Assembly (NCBI GenBank): GCA_021234155.1
Contig: JAJEKV010000003.1
Location: 23,345,569-23,409,568, forward strand
DNA from: Isoetes taiwanensis
Lineage: Eukaryota > Streptophyta > Lycopodiopsida > Isoetales > Isoetaceae
Direction of reading: 5' to 3'
DNA length: 64,000 bases
This document shows, in pieces, positions 1 to 10,351 of this stretch (position 1 is the stretch's first letter; every line of letters starts with the position of its first letter). A program made the translations under genes and the position numbers. A model generated the notes under the pieces. The model made no database searches. It was not told the origin of the DNA and saw nothing but the letters and a program-made list of their open reading frames with translations.

Positions 1-722
1 AGTCTAGGGCAGCGATTTGACTTGTAGATGTCATTTTCACATTTCCTCCAAGTTTTCAAATTATCTTACCCACTAGGTTTGGTTGTATAGCTGATTTTGT
101 ATATGGGCAATTGGAGGTTTTTAAATGTATGGTCTCTTTAATGTAATTCAGAGGAGAAATATCATGACAACATGGAACTCTCACTTGTAGATGTTGCCAT
201 CTAAAACTTTCACATGATTGGAGGCAACGTTTGTACTTAATAACAAGTGGTCGAGACTATTAAGATGAAATGAGATACATACAATACTACATTCCGATGA
301 ACAATATTCTGTTCAAATAAAACACGGTATCTCCTTATCCTGGACATGATTTCCACTTTCACTGAACCGTCCAAGTTTGCTCTTAATGTTGGTATATTTA
401 TCTCGTGGTTTACCAAGCTCAAGGTATCATGCATGTTGACTTTTCACAGCTATTGTTTTGACATCTTCCATTTTTAATGGTTTCATACATGCTACCATCT
501 ATCTTACCAACATAGACAAAGATAGCCTTTGTTATCTAAGGAGCCTTTGAGTAGTTTCCCATGAGCCCAAAACCAGAATGAAAAGTGAGGTGAGATGGAG
601 ATGTTGAGTGTTTCCATGAAGTCACGTGAAATTCTTCTTGATCTTTTGCATTATAAATGGCACCTAAATATACAAGTCTTTGCTATTTGATGCGTTTGTT
701 TTAGTCATTGCACCTAATTGTT

Positions 723-906
723 GATGATTTTACCTATTACAATTATTTATAATAATATCTTTACACCATAGCCCTAGCACATGGTTTCAAATGTTACCCG
801 TAGTTCTTTAGATATTACATCCTTATTTTGATGTTCTTACCTATTACGATAATTTCTAATAACATCTTTACATCATAGCCCTAACACATGGTTTCAAATG
901 TTACCC
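723..906 (+). repeat. Two-copy tandem repeat, about 110-bp period
   Basis: Two diverged copies share the words ACCTATTAC, ATAGCCCTA and ACATGGTTTCAAATGTTACC in the same order (about 723-800 and 830-906). They lie inside the Helitron body. No coding role is seen. Confidence 0.7.
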
Positions 907-982
907 TTCTTGTGGGCCATGCAGATTTCTATAAAATCGGATTTATTAATTTAAATCGCAAGGATGACCCAATCCTCTTGCA

Positions 983-984
<2 letters not shown>

Positions 985-1014
<30 letters not shown>
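985..1014 (+). repeat. Poly(T) tract of 30 bases
   Basis: An uninterrupted T run followed by GGGGGAGGGAGG. It could be the reverse of a poly(A) tail from an old minus-strand retroposon, but no flanking duplication was identified. Confidence 0.9.
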
Positions 1015-1015
<1 letters not shown>

Positions 1016-1825
1016 GGGGAGGGAGGTCAACTCTTATTCAAATACATGATTGAGACATTGTGATCTATAAGATTGGCCTTTGCTTTCTAAAGAGTAACAA
1101 GGAGATTATTGTATAACCTATAGATATGATTGATATCACATTCTAATCAATCATTAAACGTTCATTTGCACAACATTCTAGGATTAAGATCCCTTTCCTT
1201 TTTACCACCACGAGAACATTTGCCTATAAATTATGCCTGACAGAAAGCCCAGCAACGCTGGGCACTTTTTCTAGTATAGTGATAAAATATAAATACAACT
1301 TATATTCGTCTTTGTACTTGGGAATGCATTTGAGATGAATGTCTCCGCCCCCAGGAGGATGGGGGCTTGGCCATTCTGGATTTAGTGCTGCATAGTACGG
1401 TGTTGGTCTCCAAGTTTGTTTGGAGCATTCTGCAGGATGAAGCATCTTCTCCTGGTGCGGCGCTGTTGTTGCAGTCTCTTCGCCATTGTGTGGCGTTTGG
1501 GAAGCCGTCTGTGCATGTGGAGTTGCCCTGGGCACTGTTGTATGGTCTCCGGCCTTTCCCACATGCATCCCCTTTTCTCACAGGAGTGTTGCGGGCTTGG
1601 GATCATGTGCGTGTGCTCTTCCAGCTAGATTATGCCTCAGTTTATCACCACTCTTCTCCTTTCTTGTGGGTTCCTTTACCCCCTGCGCACTTGCCCTTCG
1701 CTGCAACTGTGCATGCTCGGACGCAGGCCCGTTGGAGGCGAGCTGCTGTGCTCACCTTGGAGGATTGGTATTGGGGTAGTCAGCTAGCTTCGTGGGAGTT
1801 CTTTCGAGCTCGCTTTCGCCTGAGG

Positions 1826-1835
1826 GGCAGTGACC
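1826..1835 (+). repeat. Target-site duplication of the MITE, left copy (right copy 2831-2840)
   Basis: GGCAGTGACC is present on both sides of the inserted element. The uninterrupted relative at about 55985 has a single diverged version. A 9-10-bp duplication is characteristic of Mutator-like elements. Confidence 0.9.
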
Positions 1836-2830
1836 AGAGTAAAAATTAAGGACACTCAATATTTTTTATGTTATTATCCATGGGCGATTATTTGGTATTT
1901 CTAGATTTTTTTTAATTAATATGTGGGCGATTTTTTTTCGAACAGAATTTATCCTAATCTTAGTGGGCGATTTTATTTGCTTCACGATTTTATTTTCTTA
2001 ATTCAATATCTATAGATGTTACTAACCTGTTATTATGATAAGTTTCTCAAACTCCAGGTATATGATCCCTGCAACAAAATCATGTTATATAGCATTCAAT
2101 AAGCATAAACAGATCTTAACTAAGTATCAGATATCAAACATATATTTTTCCTTTGTGGCTAAAATGTGTAAGATTACATACAGTTCTGTACATGAAAAAA
2201 CAAGACAATGCAAAAGCACTCTCATACTTGTAACTTTCTTCACGAAGTTTCCAAAAATTTAAGATCCTTCACGAAATAATTAAGCAACGGAGATCATCTT
2301 CAATCCTAAACTTGAACCTGCTAATTTGGAATGCCAAATAACACTAAAACCAAATAAGCTTCAATGAAAAAAGCATGTAATGCTATTTGGATTCACTATG
2401 GAAGCCTACAATGGCCTCCAGAAGATGAAGCCCTAAAAAAATCTCCGAGGTAATCCAATATGGGGTTACGAAATTTCAGCTACGAAATCTGCCCAAATCT
2501 CTGAAGCCTTAAGCCCTAATTCGAGATTTCTTAATATGGGCATGGTGATAACGGGTGATGGTATCACCTCATCAATATGTTTTTTATTTTGGGCGATTCG
2601 CTTTTCATACAAATGTTTTAAAATCATATATGGGCTAATCCTATTTTACTATGTCAATAAAAAAATTAAGATGTGGGCGATTTCTTTCTCCGCAAAGATA
2701 AAAAGAATCAGAAATGGGCGATTGCAAGCCCGCGAAGTGCAAAACGGATCCTACTAATCTATCAAACCCTAATTGAAAAATATTAAAAAAAATAGCCAAT
2801 TGGCGATTAATCGTCCTTAATTTTTACTCT
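1836..2830. mobile_element. Mutator-like MITE, 995 bp, with subterminal GGGCGATT repeats
   Basis: Perfect 18-bp terminal inverted repeats (AGAGTAAAAATTAAGGAC at 1836-1853 and its reverse complement at 2813-2830) are flanked by a 10-bp duplication. No transposase is encoded. The body carries GGGCGATT near both ends: three copies on the left (1882, 1925, 1965) and three on the right (2591, 2675, 2716), plus GGCGATT at 2802. All are on the same strand. Such subterminal clusters are typical transposase-binding sites, but a same-strand arrangement at both ends is unusual. The element sits in LINE A. Confidence 0.88.
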
Positions 2831-3535
2831 GGCAGTGACCGGGCTATCTGGGAGCACGTGGCGGGGAGTATTCCGCTACACATACCTATAGTCCCTCAGG
2901 ATGATGTGGTGGTGCAGGTTTGGAAGGTTCATCCGGATGTTGTGTCTTCTTACTTTGTGCGGTCTTCTTACCGGGTGCTGGCTATTCATGACACACCGCC
3001 CCTTCGTGCAAGTGGTCTCTGCGGCTTAGGGTTCTCGATGGCGTTCGGTTTGGGCGTGGACATGGAGCTCACTTCCCCACCGAAGGTTAGGGTGCTTCGT
3101 GGCGGTGGTGCACCGTATGTCGGGGTGAATGCCCTTGTGAGTCGGTTTAGGCGGGTGTGAGCCCTCTCGCCCTTGTTGTGGCCTTCATCATTGAGACTAT
3201 GGAGCATTGTGCGGTTTTATGCCCTCACTTGCGTGTGCTGCTGGGATTGGGTTAGGGCTCTGTTTCAGGTGAGATTGACTAGCCAGCAGTTGCTGCTTCA
3301 TGTGTATCCTGGTGCTTGGCCACTCTTGCGGCAGCAAGCCTTGCATCTGTGCGTGGCTTGGTTGGTGTGGCTGATTTGGAAGCGGCGGCGGTTGTGGATC
3401 TTTCGGGGATTTGACTGCGGACCTCTCGATTCCTCGACTCAGGTACAAGCTATTTCAAAGCTTTCTAGTGTTCCCGGGAGTAGTAGAGCGGAAGTTTGCC
3501 ATTTGGCGGGACTTCTTGGGTGTTGTAGATGGTGA

Positions 3536-3700
3536 TGGTCGGTTTGTACAGCAGTAGAGTTGCAGTTTTTCTGTGAGTTTATTGTGGAGTGTCGAGGTAT
3601 CGCTGTCTCTTTGGGGCAGTTCTCCTTCCTCCTCACTTGCTTTGTAACATTACCATTCTTTTAATATATTGATGACACAGTTCTTCAAAAAAAAAAAAAA
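3536..3700 (+). other. LINE A 3' UTR and poly(A) tail
   Basis: About 150 bp of 3' UTR after the LINE A stop codon ends in a 14-base A run at 3687-3700. The paralogous copy ends at the same place near 56850 with a shorter A run. This marks the 3' end of LINE A. Confidence 0.7.
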
Positions 3701-4173
3701 CCAACTTACAACACATACCAAAAAAAACTCATATTCACTTCGATTCAAGAACAATTTTATTTCTATGTATTGTGAGGTTGCAATAGTGAATGCATGAATG
3801 CATGGAATGCAATTTTATGATTTTTATTGGTTCTTATCCTTTGTTTCCTCCATTAGCCATGTGACTACACCTTTTTATCTACCCAAAGTATTATAGCCTT
3901 TGGTTAAGCAAATGAATCTTTTCATTGTCATCCACTGCCATTTGCACCAAACATTTTTCCTTGCAATGTCGTTAACTAAAACACATGAAAAATATATCAA
4001 CTACTTGCTAAAGCCTTCAAAACCAAACCATTAGAGATGATAAAAAGAATAAGAATATTCCTTTCTAGAACTACTACAGATAGACATGACAAGAATGCGC
4101 CCTCATGGGCATCTCCTTGATAACCAAAACAAGTACATACTGATAGCAAGCTAGTGAAACCATTATGGCCGGG

Positions 4174-4226
4174 ATTAAAAAACCTTGCCCTTTCGGGTTT
4201 TCGAGGAAAAACCCTGACAATAATGG
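4174..4226 (-). promoter_or_regulatory. ENE-like U-rich stem-loop (RNA stability element)
   Basis: Read on the minus strand: an outer stem CCATTAT/ATAATGG, a GGG/CCC stem, a U-rich internal loop (UUUUU opposite UUUUUU), a CCUCG/CAAGG stem with one G-U pair, an AAAA bulge, and a CCC-GAAA-GGG hairpin. This is the layout of an ENE, in which the two U tracts clamp a poly(A) tail as a triple helix. It lies near the 3' end of its element in that element's orientation. Assignment is by structure only; no covariance search was possible. Confidence 0.75.
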
Positions 4227-4463
4227 GATCACTAACCAATGCTAGGTCCAAAAACATAATAGATCTTGTACCCTCATGCTGACTAGCCTTATTGGGTGAA
4301 AATACATTACAACAATGAAGTTGCCAAAGATGAAACATGTTTGAATTGTCTTCTCCATTGATCTTCATCTTGTGCTTCGAATCCAAAGCTCTCTTCCAAA
4401 AAGCCACGCTAACGGAAGGCACACAGCAACTATTTCCCTGCATTCACAAGAAAGACAAACCCA

Positions 4464-4622
4464 AAGGCCACCAAGGCCATCTAGGCACTAGGGCCTCCAA
4501 CCAGGCACTAGGGCCACCATCCAGGCATAAGGGCCTCAACCAGGCACAAAAGCCTCAACCAGGCACAAAGGCCTCCAACTAGCCACTAGGCCTCCAACTA
4601 GGCACCAAGCCTCCAACAAAGT
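4464..4622 (-). repeat. Minisatellite, about 17-21-bp units
   Basis: Repeated units of the type AGGCACTAGGGCCTCCAACC, with ACC/CAA variants. A relative in reverse orientation is at about 36895-37055 in the long tandem insertion, so the minisatellite is a constituent of the element family. Confidence 0.85.
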
Positions 4623-5279
4623 GTTAGTTTACAAACAAGATATAAAATAAGGGAGGGAGGGTGGGTGGGTGGGACCAAACCCTAAGAAGGAGATGCTAAA
4701 ATGAGAAGCTGATGAAGAACGAATGAACGTGAAAGAAGATAAATAGGGGAGGACAAACTAACTAACTAACCAACCAACTACCTCCGTAGTTCTAGAACTT
4801 CATTTACCTACTATTCTGTGAAACGAAGGTAAATGCCATTTATAAATGGCAAAACAGAAAACCAACCTACTAATTGAATGATGGATGTCTTTTATGACAC
4901 CTAAAGGAAGGATATTAATGCTTTCCAATAGAGACAGATAGATAGGAAGAAACATTTCACGCGAAGGGGTTAAATCACAAATTCCACATGTTCGCGTATC
5001 CCATAGGAGTAGTGAATTGGCTATTGCATGAGTCTCAGGCAATTATTTTTAACCATTTTCTGGAGATGTGACATGGGGTATACTTCCCATGTAGAGATGT
5101 TACACATGGGAGTTCAACTAAGCTGGTATCTACAATCTTGAAGATGCTCTTGCTCATGTGAAGAGAACCAAGCAACCGATTAGATGTTGAGTCTTATGTA
5201 TTATATAACATGCCATTAAAAGCTCTCTGTTTTTCTTTTTTTTTTAACCTTTGATAACCAAATGATTTCTAACTCAGTT

Positions 5280-6071
5280 ATTCGTTTTGATAATAGAATA
5301 GAATAGAATAGAATATGTTTTTAGCGTCCACGGAGACCAACTGGCCTATGGGACCCAAACAAAAGAGAGCGATAAAGTTTATTCTTGTGACAGGATTAAA
5401 ACCCTCGCCGAAGGGTTTTCGAGGAAAAACCTTAGCAGTAATAAGCATCTTTGGCATCTTGTACAATTGCATAGGACAGTTCAATACCGTCCCGTAGGAC
5501 ACAAACGAGTCCGTGCATCTATAATCTCCTGGAGGTATGACCCCAACAAACCCACTGACGCCGTAGTCAATAACTGATGCAACGGCTGGCCAGGCACTAG
5601 TAATCGAACATATTGCTCTCGGATATGGGCAAATGCTGGGCAGATCTGGAGGGCATGACATTCATCCTCAATCGCGCCCTGGTGACAACACTGGCAAAGC
5701 CTTTGCTCTCGTGCTTCCCGAGCCCAACGCCCTGTTTCAATGCGAAGGCGATGTGCACCCGTGCGAATGGAAGCTATAAGTCTGCGCTTGAGCTTGCTTG
5801 TCTTTCCACCAGGATTTCAGGCGTTGGGGACCCATCGCCGTGGCCAAAGCAAGGTGGGGCAAGCGTGTATCAGCCATAGCGACCACCTTTTGGAAGTAAA
5901 CGATATGGCGTTCCAATGCAGCCCGTTGAAGGGGTTGAAAGCCTGTCTCCTGGAGTAGGATCTGGTACGGAACTATGGACTTCACCCCCAGGGCCCGTGC
6001 CAAGAAGGCCTTCTGCACCTGCTCGAGGTCATTCCAGGTGTTGGGGGATATCACCGGACCCCACACTTCTG
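5280..6071 (-). pseudogene. LINE B C-terminus and 3' UTR, 5'-truncated copy
   Basis: The minus strand encodes the LINE B C-terminal region (LPHLALATAMGP, then a CCH...H...C cluster with ECHALQICPAF, as in terminal zinc-knuckle regions of LINE polyproteins), with a stop near 5482. It then has a 3' UTR with the U-rich stem-loop (5392-5442) and a 3' tail of ATTCT repeats (AATAG on +, about 5294-5313). Identity with 57660-58449 ends abruptly at 6071, while the other copy continues into RT and endonuclease. The break is therefore a 5' truncation or rearrangement point. Confidence 0.75.
5392..5442 (-). promoter_or_regulatory. ENE-like stem-loop in LINE B 3' UTR (truncated copy)
   Basis: Same fold as at 57763-57817 but slightly degraded. 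The 3' U tract is reduced to four, and the outer stem is disturbed on one side (the left arm reads TTCTTGTGACAGG on +). It lies between the LINE B stop codon and the microsatellite tail, on the LINE sense strand. Confidence 0.65.
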
Positions 6072-7962
6072 CCAAGGAAGAGTTTGAGCTACTTAACAGA
6101 TGCACTGCCTATAATATAAACCATAGCCCAAGAAGGTTAGAAACATACCTAGAAAGCGTGCTAACAACGACATCTTCATTGCTGGCATGCTATTATAGTT
6201 GAGTCACTGCATAGCATCAGAGCAATGACATAGTACAAATGCAGATAATCATCAGCTCTTTAGGTAGCCATCTTTATTGTTGGCATGCTATTATAGCTCA
6301 ATCACTGCATATTATCAGAGCAATGACATAGTATTCAAGCAAATCGTCATCAGATCTTCAGGTAGCCAATCACTTTAGCCTCCAAAAGCTGAAAGTCTCC
6401 AAAAGATTCATGGTGCTGGTAAATTTGCCATCAACAATCCAATTATACAATACCCAAAAGTCTGATTTGCACCAACAGTCCAAAACAATTCTATACAAAT
6501 CATAAAATTGTGTATAAGAACATCCAAACTGTGCATTGCATTGCATCATGATGAACTGCATCCACAACATTGGATTGGCAAGCACAAAAATATGAGGAAC
6601 CAATTAGGCCCATCCCCAATGCCTTGGCAAGTATTTCAGTTATATCTCAGGCTTGTGTCAAGGGCATGCTTACATTATGTCAGGCCAAAATCATATGGCA
6701 TGAAAGACATAAAATGCACGCATGTCCACAATGACCATTACATTATTTTACTTGTGGAGCCAAGTAATATATTGCAGTTGCATTCACACTCAAATGTATT
6801 GACAAGATGTATCTGTTGGTGCCAGATCGATCACCCAGGCCCTGCCATTTCAGTGAATCAGCAGCAAGAACACGCCCTTCCAACACTCTCACTTGGACAT
6901 ATAACTAGCATAACTTCTCCACTGGTTCCGATCATTTTCTTCTGCCGGATCTGAATAGATTGAGCTCTCTGTTTCAAAGACTGACTGAGACAGAGACAGT
7001 TTTATCACGTTTCCTTTGGAAAGACGCTTGCTCAATTTCTTCATTCCATCAGTCTTACTCTTCCCTTCTTCTTTTTATCAATATCTTCCTTTGGAATAAC
7101 AAGCAAACTGCACTGCTTACATCATCCTTTTTGTTTTAGAGTTCCCCTATACCACCTTCATAATGTATGCCCATAGGAGTCTTCAGGCTTCATAGAGGAT
7201 TCTTCTAGCTCACGTGCAATGCTGCAGATTTCTGAGTGAGTCTGCAATCATGTCATGAGCTTTATTATTCCTCCAATCCTTCAACAGTACATGCCAAAAG
7301 CAAAAATTTAATCTTGCTTTCCATTTAAAGTAGCCTCTTCAATGAACATATCAAAGGCAAACTGAATACATCATAGGTGCACCACTCATGGCACACCAAC
7401 CGCCCTCGGATATTCGTGGAATTCCCTATCTCGCCCAACCAATTCAAGAAATGGTGGCTCTGCATAAGCGGCCTATGTAGGTGATGCACCACATCGGTGG
7501 TCCACGTTTTGAAGATGCACCCTTCAAGTATAAAATAAAATAGTTCACGGGCTTTGCAGCCATTTTTACGTATGAATTCAACCGCCATAGGTGCATTCGA
7601 TATAACCATTATTGAAATTTTAAGGAAAGGACCTAAATTACCAAGGATTTACGGCATGGATTTAAGAGCTACAACCCGCCGTAGTCAAATCTCGTGCATT
7701 ATGCTCCTCGGCAAGAAATTCCACGCCATTTCTTTGAAAAATAGTACCATCTATCTATGGCCGTCAGGCTTTGGTATATCCATGGTCACGGCTCAGGTGC
7801 TCCAGCCAGATATGATATATTTAGGAGATATGATATATCACCGATATCACCGATATGATATATTTAGGAGATATTTTAAGAAATGGGGATAACTTGGGAA
7901 TCGGGTCTATAAGACTCCCATTCATTCCACATTTCGCATTCACAAAGCATTTTCAATTCACG
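6072..7962. other. No recognisable gene; small local repeats
   Basis: No conserved protein is recognised on either strand. A 98-bp tandem duplication lies at 6171-6366. Short GATATGATATATTTAGGAGA repeats lie at about 7807-7876. The minus frame at 7325-7609 is open for 94 codons but matches no family I know. Confidence 0.5.
6171..6366 (+). repeat. Two-copy tandem repeat, 98-bp period
   Basis: The words GGCATGCTATTATAG, TCACTGCAT and CAGAGCAATGACATAGTA recur in order at 98-bp spacing. Copies are about 6171-6268 and 6269-6366. Function unknown. Confidence 0.85.
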
Positions 7963-8268
7963 ATGGCGGAGCTTGACCGGCCTAAGACTTTATTTTGATC
8001 ATGCGGAGGAATTCAACTATCGAGGAGCTTGGACCAGGAGGAGGGCCCTAGCATTTATTGACGTACTTGATGTCAATGCGTCTTTTTGCAGCTCCTACTT
8101 TTAGGCGTTCTTGATGATGAACACCTCTCGGCGAAGACTTATCGAGGAAGACATACTTAAGCTTATGGATGAATTAGGTGGCTTATTGGTAGAGGACAAA
8201 GCGCCATCATTGGATGGCTTGTTTGCGAAGACCTAGATGAGGACTTTGTCAACTTTTGTCATCAATAG
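7963..8268 (+). pseudogene. Possible upstream coding remnant of the Dof-like gene
   Basis: An ATG at 7963 begins a short frame (MAELDRPKTLF, then stop). Other frames stay open across LIEEDILKLMDELGG and VEDKAPSLDGLFAK (about 8135-8235), ending at an in-frame stop at 8266, 54 bp before the Dof-like start codon. It reads like a coding stretch broken by one or two frameshifts, or an exon with unmarked introns. No family is recognised and the link to the downstream ORF is only positional. Confidence 0.3.
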
Positions 8269-8319
8269 AAGAAAATCTACGCAAAGGAGATAGTGAAGTT
8301 GAAGAGAAGCGGTATAGCC

Positions 8320-8811
8320 ATGCATGACTTGGTCAATGCATCAATTGGACTTGGAAGTGAACAGGCAACAGTAAGCACATGGAACACTTGTACATATCCG
8401 CGTGAATGGCAGCCATGGGAGCAACAAGCAACACAAGGAATGGCAATGAAGAAGAGGAAGATAGTTGCCAACTCGATTCAACTTGGAAGCAGACAGGCAA
8501 CAGCAAGCATGGCAACTATGCCACAAGAAATGACAGCTCCAAGGATGAAGAAGCAGAAGATAGAGATGCCCCATCTTGATTGCCCTCGGTGTTTCAGTGA
8601 TAACACACGCTTCGACTACATGAACAATAAGAAGCAAGGCCAACCCAGGTATACGTGCAGAAGCTGCAACAGGGAGTGGACTGTTGGGGGCAAACTAAGG
8701 GTGTTAGGACCTCGAAAGCCTCCACAATCTAGGAAACCTAAAGGCAAGATTGTTGCTTCCAATGAGAACTTAACATTTGAGAATGTTCAGCCACTTGTAT
8801 ATTCATATTGA
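8320..8811 (+). CDS. Dof-type zinc-finger protein (divergent)
   Basis: The ORF encodes about 163 residues from the first ATG at 8320; the frame is open from 8269. Near residues 88-120 it has a C-x2-C-x21-C-x2-C finger with Dof hallmarks: CPRC, DNTRF, a Y-x-N-N stretch, QPRYTCRSC and a W-T-x-GG-x-LR end. Dof proteins are plant-specific transcription factors that bind AAAG sites. The usual glycine-rich GGGCRK tail after the finger is replaced by a basic, proline-rich [13 protein letters not shown], and the protein stops about 20 residues later, so it is short for the family. Basic KKRK and KKQK clusters before the finger could be nuclear signals. Surrounding DNA is repeat-rich, so a gene fragment captured by a transposon is possible. 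Zinc-finger call fairly sure, intactness less so. Confidence 0.65.
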   Translation: MHDLVNASIGLGSEQATVSTWNTCTYPREWQPWEQQATQGMAMKKRKIVANSIQLGSRQATASMATMPQEMTAPRMKKQKIEMPHLDCPRCFSDNTRFDYMNNKKQGQPRYTCRSCNREWTVGGKLRVLGPRKPPQSRKPKGKIVASNENLTFENVQPLVYSY

Positions 8812-9169
8812 AATTGTACTGCCATTTCTATATGGTTATTGAGATTGTACAGCTCCCATTTGGGTTGTAAATACGTGGAGAATTTATAAAGATTTTTTGC
8901 ACTTGATGTCCTTTGTTTGTAAGAATTCGTGTCAGTCATCTCCTTTAATTTTGACTACTTGGTTTTTTATCTTTTCATGTCTATGTTACCTTTTCTAGTA
9001 TACAGAAAGTTGGTATTGAAGATAATAGAAAGATCTAGTCTAATCATTACATGTGCAAACTTGATATATTTCTAGCACTATGCCTATGCGCAATGCATTC
9101 TTATGGACCATCAAAATGTAGACTCTAAATCACAGCCTGCTTGCCACACTTACAAATGCTCCTGCTACA

Positions 9170-10010
9170 AACCAAGCATATTATGTCAAAGGCGGAGTCA
9201 GTTCTGCATGTAGGTTAGAAACTTAACACTGCGAGCTGCACTCATCATGGCTTCTAATGCCCGAAATTAAGTGAGATTAGCATCTTATGTGTGAAGAGCA
9301 CAAACTTTTTACACTTGAGAAGATCAAGTTACCAGCTAAGGCACAAAGAAATCTCAGTGCAGTTTCTAACCACACTTCCTGCTCCATTTAACAATGCCTC
9401 TGCAACCAACCATGTTATATCAAAGGCGGAGTGTGTGTTATAGCAAGTAGCTTAGAGACTTAATAATGGGAGCTGCACCGATCATATATGGCTTATTGAA
9501 TGTAAGATAAACCGCCTTTACACTTTGACAATATCAAGTTACTAGCTATGACATAAAGGAATATCCATCTAATTGTCTCAAGAACTTAATGGCAAATACG
9601 TCTTTGGCGGAGTTAGTTATGCATAACAAGAACTTTGAGATTACGCCCTAAGCTCAGCTATCAACGTGTTAACCACTACATTATTGTATATTAGAGGCTT
9701 GCTGCGGGGGATGTCCGATAGGGATGCACTACAAACCTCTCGCCTATAGAAAAGAGTAACCCTCTAGATTTTGTTTGCATGCTAGTTGTTCTCAATTGAA
9801 GATTAAAGTCCTCAATGTTGTGTGACAAACACTAACTTGTACTAGCAGAATTCTTGGATCTTCGCAGAGAAAGATCATCCCTGTTGAATGCTAGGAAACT
9901 TAACAAAGGGTTCTTGATTATGGCTTCTAATGCCCGACATAAAGTTGCCTTATTAAGAGCACAAACCGCCTTACACTTTGAGAACATCTACAACATGTGA
10001 TTCAAGATCA
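9170..10010 (+). repeat. Degenerate long tandem repeat, about 180-300-bp spacing
   Basis: Blocks containing CAAAGGCGGAGT (about 9188, 9421, 9604 in variant form), AACTTAA..., TGGCTTCTAATGCCCGA (9250, 9930) and ACACTTTGAGAA recur in order four times with heavy divergence. A related stretch (TGTTAACCACTAC, CAAACCTCT, GAAAAGAGTAACCC) at 9665-9760 recurs at 55100-55180. I see no gene here. Confidence 0.55.
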
Positions 10011-10047
10011 ACAAAAACTTTACTAGAACTCCTTAAGTAGCAGTTCA

Positions 10048-10077
10048 AGAAGGAAGGAAGGAAGGAAGGAAGGAAGA
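10048..10077 (+). repeat. (GGAA)n microsatellite
   Basis: About seven GGAA units followed by GAAAGGAA. A TTCC tract of similar size occurs at about 34533-34556. Confidence 0.9.
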
Positions 10078-10351
10078 AAGGAACCTAGAAAGGGATTCTT
10101 GTCCTTGATCTTAGTTTAGATAAGTGACTTATTGGAAAGAACACCGATACCAATGTTAAGATTCTTGAAGTGTATTTGATGCGAGAAGACCCATCCGCTC
10201 TTGCTTGTTCGAGAGGTTCAATAATAGTTGAGATTGCCATGGAGTTTTAGACAAATATGGATCACGTAAACGTGGACCATTTTAAGCCAAAAGCTGCCTC
10301 ACTTCCTATATTTTCATGGCACAAAGATATTCTATGAAAATCTAGTGCGGT

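Larger units (their letters stand above)
1..1274 (+). mobile_element. Helitron, 3' part (5' end outside window)
   Basis: The right end has a canonical Helitron 3' terminus: a 7-bp GC-rich hairpin (GCCCAGC, loop AAC, GCTGGGC) at 1247-1263, then a short T-rich spacer and CTAG at 1271-1274, followed by host T. The same terminus occurs at 27366, 33200 and, inverted, 60442, so it is one family. The paralogous block at 55413 reads straight through at this point (A then TATAGTGATAAAA), which gives an empty site with the expected A/T target and no target-site duplication. No coding sequence for a Rep-helicase is visible, so this is a non-autonomous copy. The upstream part is AT-rich and I recognise no gene in it. 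Confidence 0.8.
1365..3535 (+). pseudogene. LINE A (L1-type) C-terminal region, 5'-truncated, interrupted by a MITE
   Basis: The reading frame encodes the C-terminal part of a plant non-LTR retrotransposon polyprotein, downstream of the reverse transcriptase. A zinc-binding reverse-transcriptase motif region is seen at about 3160-3300: a C-P-x-C-like cluster, then ETMEHC...CPHLR and a W-D-W block, as in zf-RVT domains. The frame is open at 1367-1849, is interrupted by the insertion at 1836-2830, and resumes at 2841 with small frameshifts. EN and RT domains are absent, so this is a dead 5'-truncated copy. A near-identical copy without the insertion lies at 55480-56645. Several frame breaks coincide with CAG/CTG differences between the copies and may be consensus errors. 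Confidence 0.7.
4063..4839 (-). mobile_element. TSD-less element, short copy (candidate Helentron-like family)
   Basis: Comparison with 57190-57225 shows a clean 777-bp insertion into ATTCCT/TTATAAATGG with no obvious target-site duplication; a 3-bp TTT duplication is also possible because the site is a T run. In its own orientation it begins ATGGCATTTACC, has TTCTAGAACTAC about 40 bp inside, and ends GTAGTAGTTCTAGAA. The same ends bound the two units at 34252-36645 and 36646-37450. It has no coding potential. It carries a minisatellite (4464-4622) and a U-rich stem-loop (4174-4226). The asymmetric inverted repeat, the lack of a clear duplication, the internal minisatellite and the head-to-tail dimer elsewhere recall Helentron/DINE-type rolling-circle elements. 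That class assignment is inference. Confidence 0.7.
3701..5280. other. Non-coding spacer of the chimeric block (with insertion at 4063-4839)
   Basis: Outside the insertion this is almost identical to 56858-57660. No coding region or RNA gene is recognised. It joins the LINE A tail on the left to the LINE B tail on the right. A T-rich tract lies near 5238. Confidence 0.6.

Noticed and set aside
9170-9700. CRISPR-like regular repeats
   Set aside because: Repeats are long, diverged and unevenly spaced, and the genome is a plant's.
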